Origin: Brevibacillus antibioticus
Lineage (GTDB): Bacteria; Bacillota; Bacilli; Brevibacillales; Brevibacillaceae
Direction of reading: 5' to 3'
Assembly (NCBI RefSeq): GCF_005217615.1
Contig: NZ_SZNK01000001.1
Coordinates: forward strand, 5,207,001 to 5,271,000
DNA length: 64,000 bases
Part shown: one piece after another, positions 61,994 through 64,000 of the stretch
How the letters are laid out: each line of letters opens with the position of its first letter
How positions within the stretch are numbered: position 1 is the first letter of the stretch
Notes under the pieces: generated by a model
What the model was told of the DNA's origin: nothing
Databases searched by the model: none
The model's input: only the letters and a program-made list of their open reading frames with translations
Translations under genes and position numbers: made by a program

Positions 61994-62377
61994 GTGAGTA
62001 GAAGCAAGCAATGGTGGCTGTGGACCGCGCTCGGTATTGTTATGCTTGCCGTCGGGATAAGTGCGTGGGGTACAGCCAGTGCACAGGATGTAAGAGTAGT
62101 GTACGTCTATAGTGATAGCTGCGGATATTGTACGGAGTTCGGCCCGACATTCGAGAGAGTTGTGAAGGAGTATCCATCGGAAATGATCCAACGACTGGAT
62201 ATCCATAAGCAGAAAGAGCTGGATGAAGCATCGCGCCTCGGTGCAGAGGCAACCCCCACTGTTTTTGTCGTCGAACAAGATAAGGTGGTCGACAAACTGG
62301 AAGGAGCGGTACCCGAGCATACGTTGCGAAGCTTTTTGCAAAGGAACCTTAATCAGACTCTTTCTAAAAATGGATAA
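61994..62377 (+). CDS. Membrane-anchored thioredoxin-like protein
   Basis: The product is 127 residues. A hydrophobic segment near residues 7-27 acts as anchor or signal, with ASAQDV as a possible cleavage site. The thioredoxin fold follows with YVYSDSCGYCTEFGPTFERV, active site Cys-Gly-Tyr-Cys near residue 42, and EATPTVFVVEQDKVV with the cis-Pro. It probably handles disulfides outside the membrane. GTG 61994 lies six bases after AAGGGAG; the ATG at 61988 is too close. It lies 36 bases before the SLH-like gene and may be co-transcribed. Confidence 0.85.
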   Translation: MSRSKQWWLWTALGIVMLAVGISAWGTASAQDVRVVYVYSDSCGYCTEFGPTFERVVKEYPSEMIQRLDIHKQKELDEASRLGAEATPTVFVVEQDKVVDKLEGAVPEHTLRSFLQRNLNQTLSKNG

Positions 62378-62413
62378 TACAGGTAAAATATCCGGTAAAG
62401 AGGGGGGCGTTCC

Positions 62414-63298
62414 ATGAACAAACGTGCAATGATGTCGTACCTACTAGCATCTATCCTTGCAATGGCAGGGATTACTGGAGTTGCTGACAGTCCGACCGTA
62501 CAAGCTGCCGTGCCAGCGAAAGATTACACTTCACATACAGCAAAGGCAGCCATTGATTTCGGCGTACAGAAGAAATACTTATGGCTGGATAGCAAGGGGA
62601 ACTTTTATCCGAATAATCAAATCACGCAGGGGCAGTTTATCGCGAGTTTAGTAGCCATTCGGGGATTGAAGGAGGTAGAATCCGTTCCGCAGCTCCCAGA
62701 AGGGCACTGGGCGAAGGTGAGCTATGAGAAGGCGCAGAAGGCGGGGATTTTAGATACTGTGAAAATTGATCCAAACCGTTTACTGACGAAAGAAGAAACA
62801 GCATTGCTTGTTTTTAATACGTGGAAGCCATATCGAGGTGAAAAAAGCCCAAATCTAACTAATACTGGTGCGTTGGTTACTTGGGGATGGATGAAGCCAG
62901 CACATAGTGGACAACCAAAGTTCCGCGAGGATTTGCCGGTGTGTCGAAGTGATGCTGCTGAAATTTTACAATTTATGTGGCAGGATAAATGGCAGCTTGA
63001 GCAAGGTAGAAAATATGCAGAAGAATTTCATAACAGTTTGAAAGTAGCAAATGGGAAGATTACAGGAAAAGTCCCTAAGGGAGACGGAAACTTTTTGATT
63101 AGAGCAATGTTTATCACTAACGATGATGGAATAAATGGTTTTATAAATAATGAATCGTTCTCAGTTCCTGTCAATACAGTGAAGTCCCTTTCCTTCGAAG
63201 TAATCAACTCAAAAGACTCTGGTATGGCAGGGGGCTATTGGTATCCCAAACTCCCAAAGTTTGATCGTGAAAATCGCACAAAAAGATTCTATCGATAG
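62414..63298 (+). CDS. Secreted SLH-like domain protein
   Basis: The product is 294 residues with a signal peptide ending near VQAAVPA (residue 32). Residues 40-160 hold two SLH-like repeats (AAIDFGVQKKYLWLDSKGNF, then FYPNNQITQGQFIASLVAI; HWAKVSYEKAQKAGILDTVK, then LLTKEETALLVFNTW) and perhaps a weak third near 165-195. The rest (from about 200) is polar with no recognised domain. AGAGGGGGG lies before ATG 62414. Base composition becomes more AT-rich in the 3' half. It may bind cell wall polymer like the other SLH protein of this window. Confidence 0.8.
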   Translation: MNKRAMMSYLLASILAMAGITGVADSPTVQAAVPAKDYTSHTAKAAIDFGVQKKYLWLDSKGNFYPNNQITQGQFIASLVAIRGLKEVESVPQLPEGHWAKVSYEKAQKAGILDTVKIDPNRLLTKEETALLVFNTWKPYRGEKSPNLTNTGALVTWGWMKPAHSGQPKFREDLPVCRSDAAEILQFMWQDKWQLEQGRKYAEEFHNSLKVANGKITGKVPKGDGNFLIRAMFITNDDGINGFINNESFSVPVNTVKSLSFEVINSKDSGMAGGYWYPKLPKFDRENRTKRFYR

Positions 63299-63311
63299 CT
63301 GAGGTACTAAT

Positions 63312-64000
63312 ATGAACAATAATTTGTATAAGCACAGAACAGTTCTGTATTCTGTGCTTTCTTTCTGCCTTTTGTTAGGATTGATTGGTATACATCCACA
63401 AATTACTGAAGCTGCACTGAATTTACATGGAATCAAAGTCGCGAGTATTGATTCCTACAAGCTACTTTCGCCCAAAAACGGATTTCATTTAATGTCTATC
63501 GAGACGATACATGCAACCCTAGGGGCTACAATAGCGCAAATCGAGATTGATAGAAGTATTGATGGACGATCAGCATTATTATTTGCTGATGTAGATGAAA
63601 AAGCAGATAAGGGATGGTACTTCGTAGATGGCGAGGAGACTTCTTATTGGATCAATCGTTTTGGAGGAAACCCCAACTATATTCTCGGTGGTTCTGCTAA
63701 TGTGTACAGTAAAGAAGTTGCTAATCTAACTAATCATAGTAGTCCACTATACCAAGCCTACAACCTCGCAGAACTAGCCTCCGCCTCAGGCGGCGCAGGC
63801 TTCACCAAAGGAGACAACCTCGTCCCAAACGGCAAAGGCGGATACATCTCAGTAGGCCACTTCCGAACCACCCCACAACCTAGCGGCAGCATAACCACCA
63901 ACAAAACCAAATACAACCTCAACGAAACAGTTGAGATCCATGCAAATGCCACGGACTTTTCTTACTATGACCGCGGCATTTTTGTATGGTCTTTAAATGT
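63312..64000 (+). CDS. Secreted protein, unknown (cut by window end)
   Basis: The frame from ATG 63312 is open through the window end (about 229 codons so far). GAGG eight bases upstream serves as ribosome site. A signal peptide covers about residues 12-35 (FCLLLGLIGIHPQITEAA). The visible part has polar stretches such as GWYFVDGEETSYWINRFGG and later SGSITTNKTKYNLNETVEI, which looks like the start of an Ig-like or adhesion module. Codon use changes inside the gene: up to about 63735 it is AT-rich, while 63740-63930 is C-rich and T-poor. No family recognised. It lies 14 bases after the SLH-like gene. Confidence 0.7.
   Translation, partial: MNNNLYKHRTVLYSVLSFCLLLGLIGIHPQITEAALNLHGIKVASIDSYKLLSPKNGFHLMSIETIHATLGATIAQIEIDRSIDGRSALLFADVDEKADKGWYFVDGEETSYWINRFGGNPNYILGGSANVYSKEVANLTNHSSPLYQAYNLAELASASGGAGFTKGDNLVPNGKGGYISVGHFRTTPQPSGSITTNKTKYNLNETVEIHANATDFSYYDRGIFVWSLN

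Overview
The window looks like a chromosomal segment of an aerobic, spore-forming, Gram-positive bacterium of the Brevibacillus type (Bacillota). This is inferred from a moderate base composition, strong GGAGG ribosome sites with many GTG/TTG starts, an S-box riboswitch, a GlpP antiterminator, a YhcN/YlaJ sporulation lipoprotein, homologues of B. subtilis YhbD/YhbE, YwfO and YwgA, and an S-layer-homology protein with a DUF4855 domain. Genes run in short operons on both strands. I saw no rRNA, tRNA, CRISPR array, transposase or intact prophage.

Layout. 1-2.1 kb is accessory: the 3' end of an FAD oxidoreductase gene, an AT-rich insert with a broken signal-peptide gene and a small membrane protein, a second diverged copy of the same oxidoreductase 3' end, then two small unknown genes, one with an in-frame TAG. 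2.1-5 kb: MarR regulator, DUF3298-type protein, chemoreceptor. 5.2-11.6 kb: SAM (S-box) riboswitch followed by a BMP-type nucleoside ABC importer (lipoprotein, double ATPase, two permeases), a molybdopterin oxidoreductase and a nucleoside phosphorylase. 11.9-14 kb: SulP transporter and ArsR-type regulator. 14.2-20.5 kb: a GlpP-headed glycerophosphodiester operon (GlpP, HAD phosphatase, UgpC-A-E-B, GlpQ), apparently with its own leader terminator.

20.6-31.4 kb: second chemoreceptor, gamma-glutamyltransferase behind a probable cyclic-di-GMP riboswitch, SET-domain protein, glutaminyl-tRNA synthetase, APC permease, acetyltransferase, hydrolase, YhcN lipoprotein. 31.5-36.9 kb: two-subunit GMC dehydrogenase, then a sigma-54 promoter driving a methionine-gamma-lyase-like enzyme and its enhancer-binding activator. 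37-44.9 kb: heme-monooxygenase-like protein with a Fur-box-like site, arylamine N-acetyltransferase, uracil-DNA glycosylase, thiamine pyrophosphokinase, ferredoxin, Fpg-family glycosylase, RlmL-like methyltransferase. 45-64 kb: SLH/DUF4855 surface protein, MFS transporter, a probable minus-strand non-coding RNA, M29 aminopeptidase, RluD-type pseudouridine synthase, YhbD/bactofilin pair, TetR-controlled RND efflux operon, CPBP protease, YwfO/YwgA pair, thioredoxin-like protein, SLH-like protein and a truncated secreted protein.

The most unusual content is intergenic. Three elements of about 210 bp (around 11.8, 29.45 and 50.95 kb) share a short conserved core but have different, internally complementary outer and inner arms. 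That looks like a dispersed structured-RNA or non-autonomous repeat family. Other leads are S-box control of a nucleoside importer, c-di-GMP control of gamma-glutamyltransferase, the gene-3'-end duplication around an AT-rich insert, and an orphan minus-strand transcript unit near 49.3 kb.
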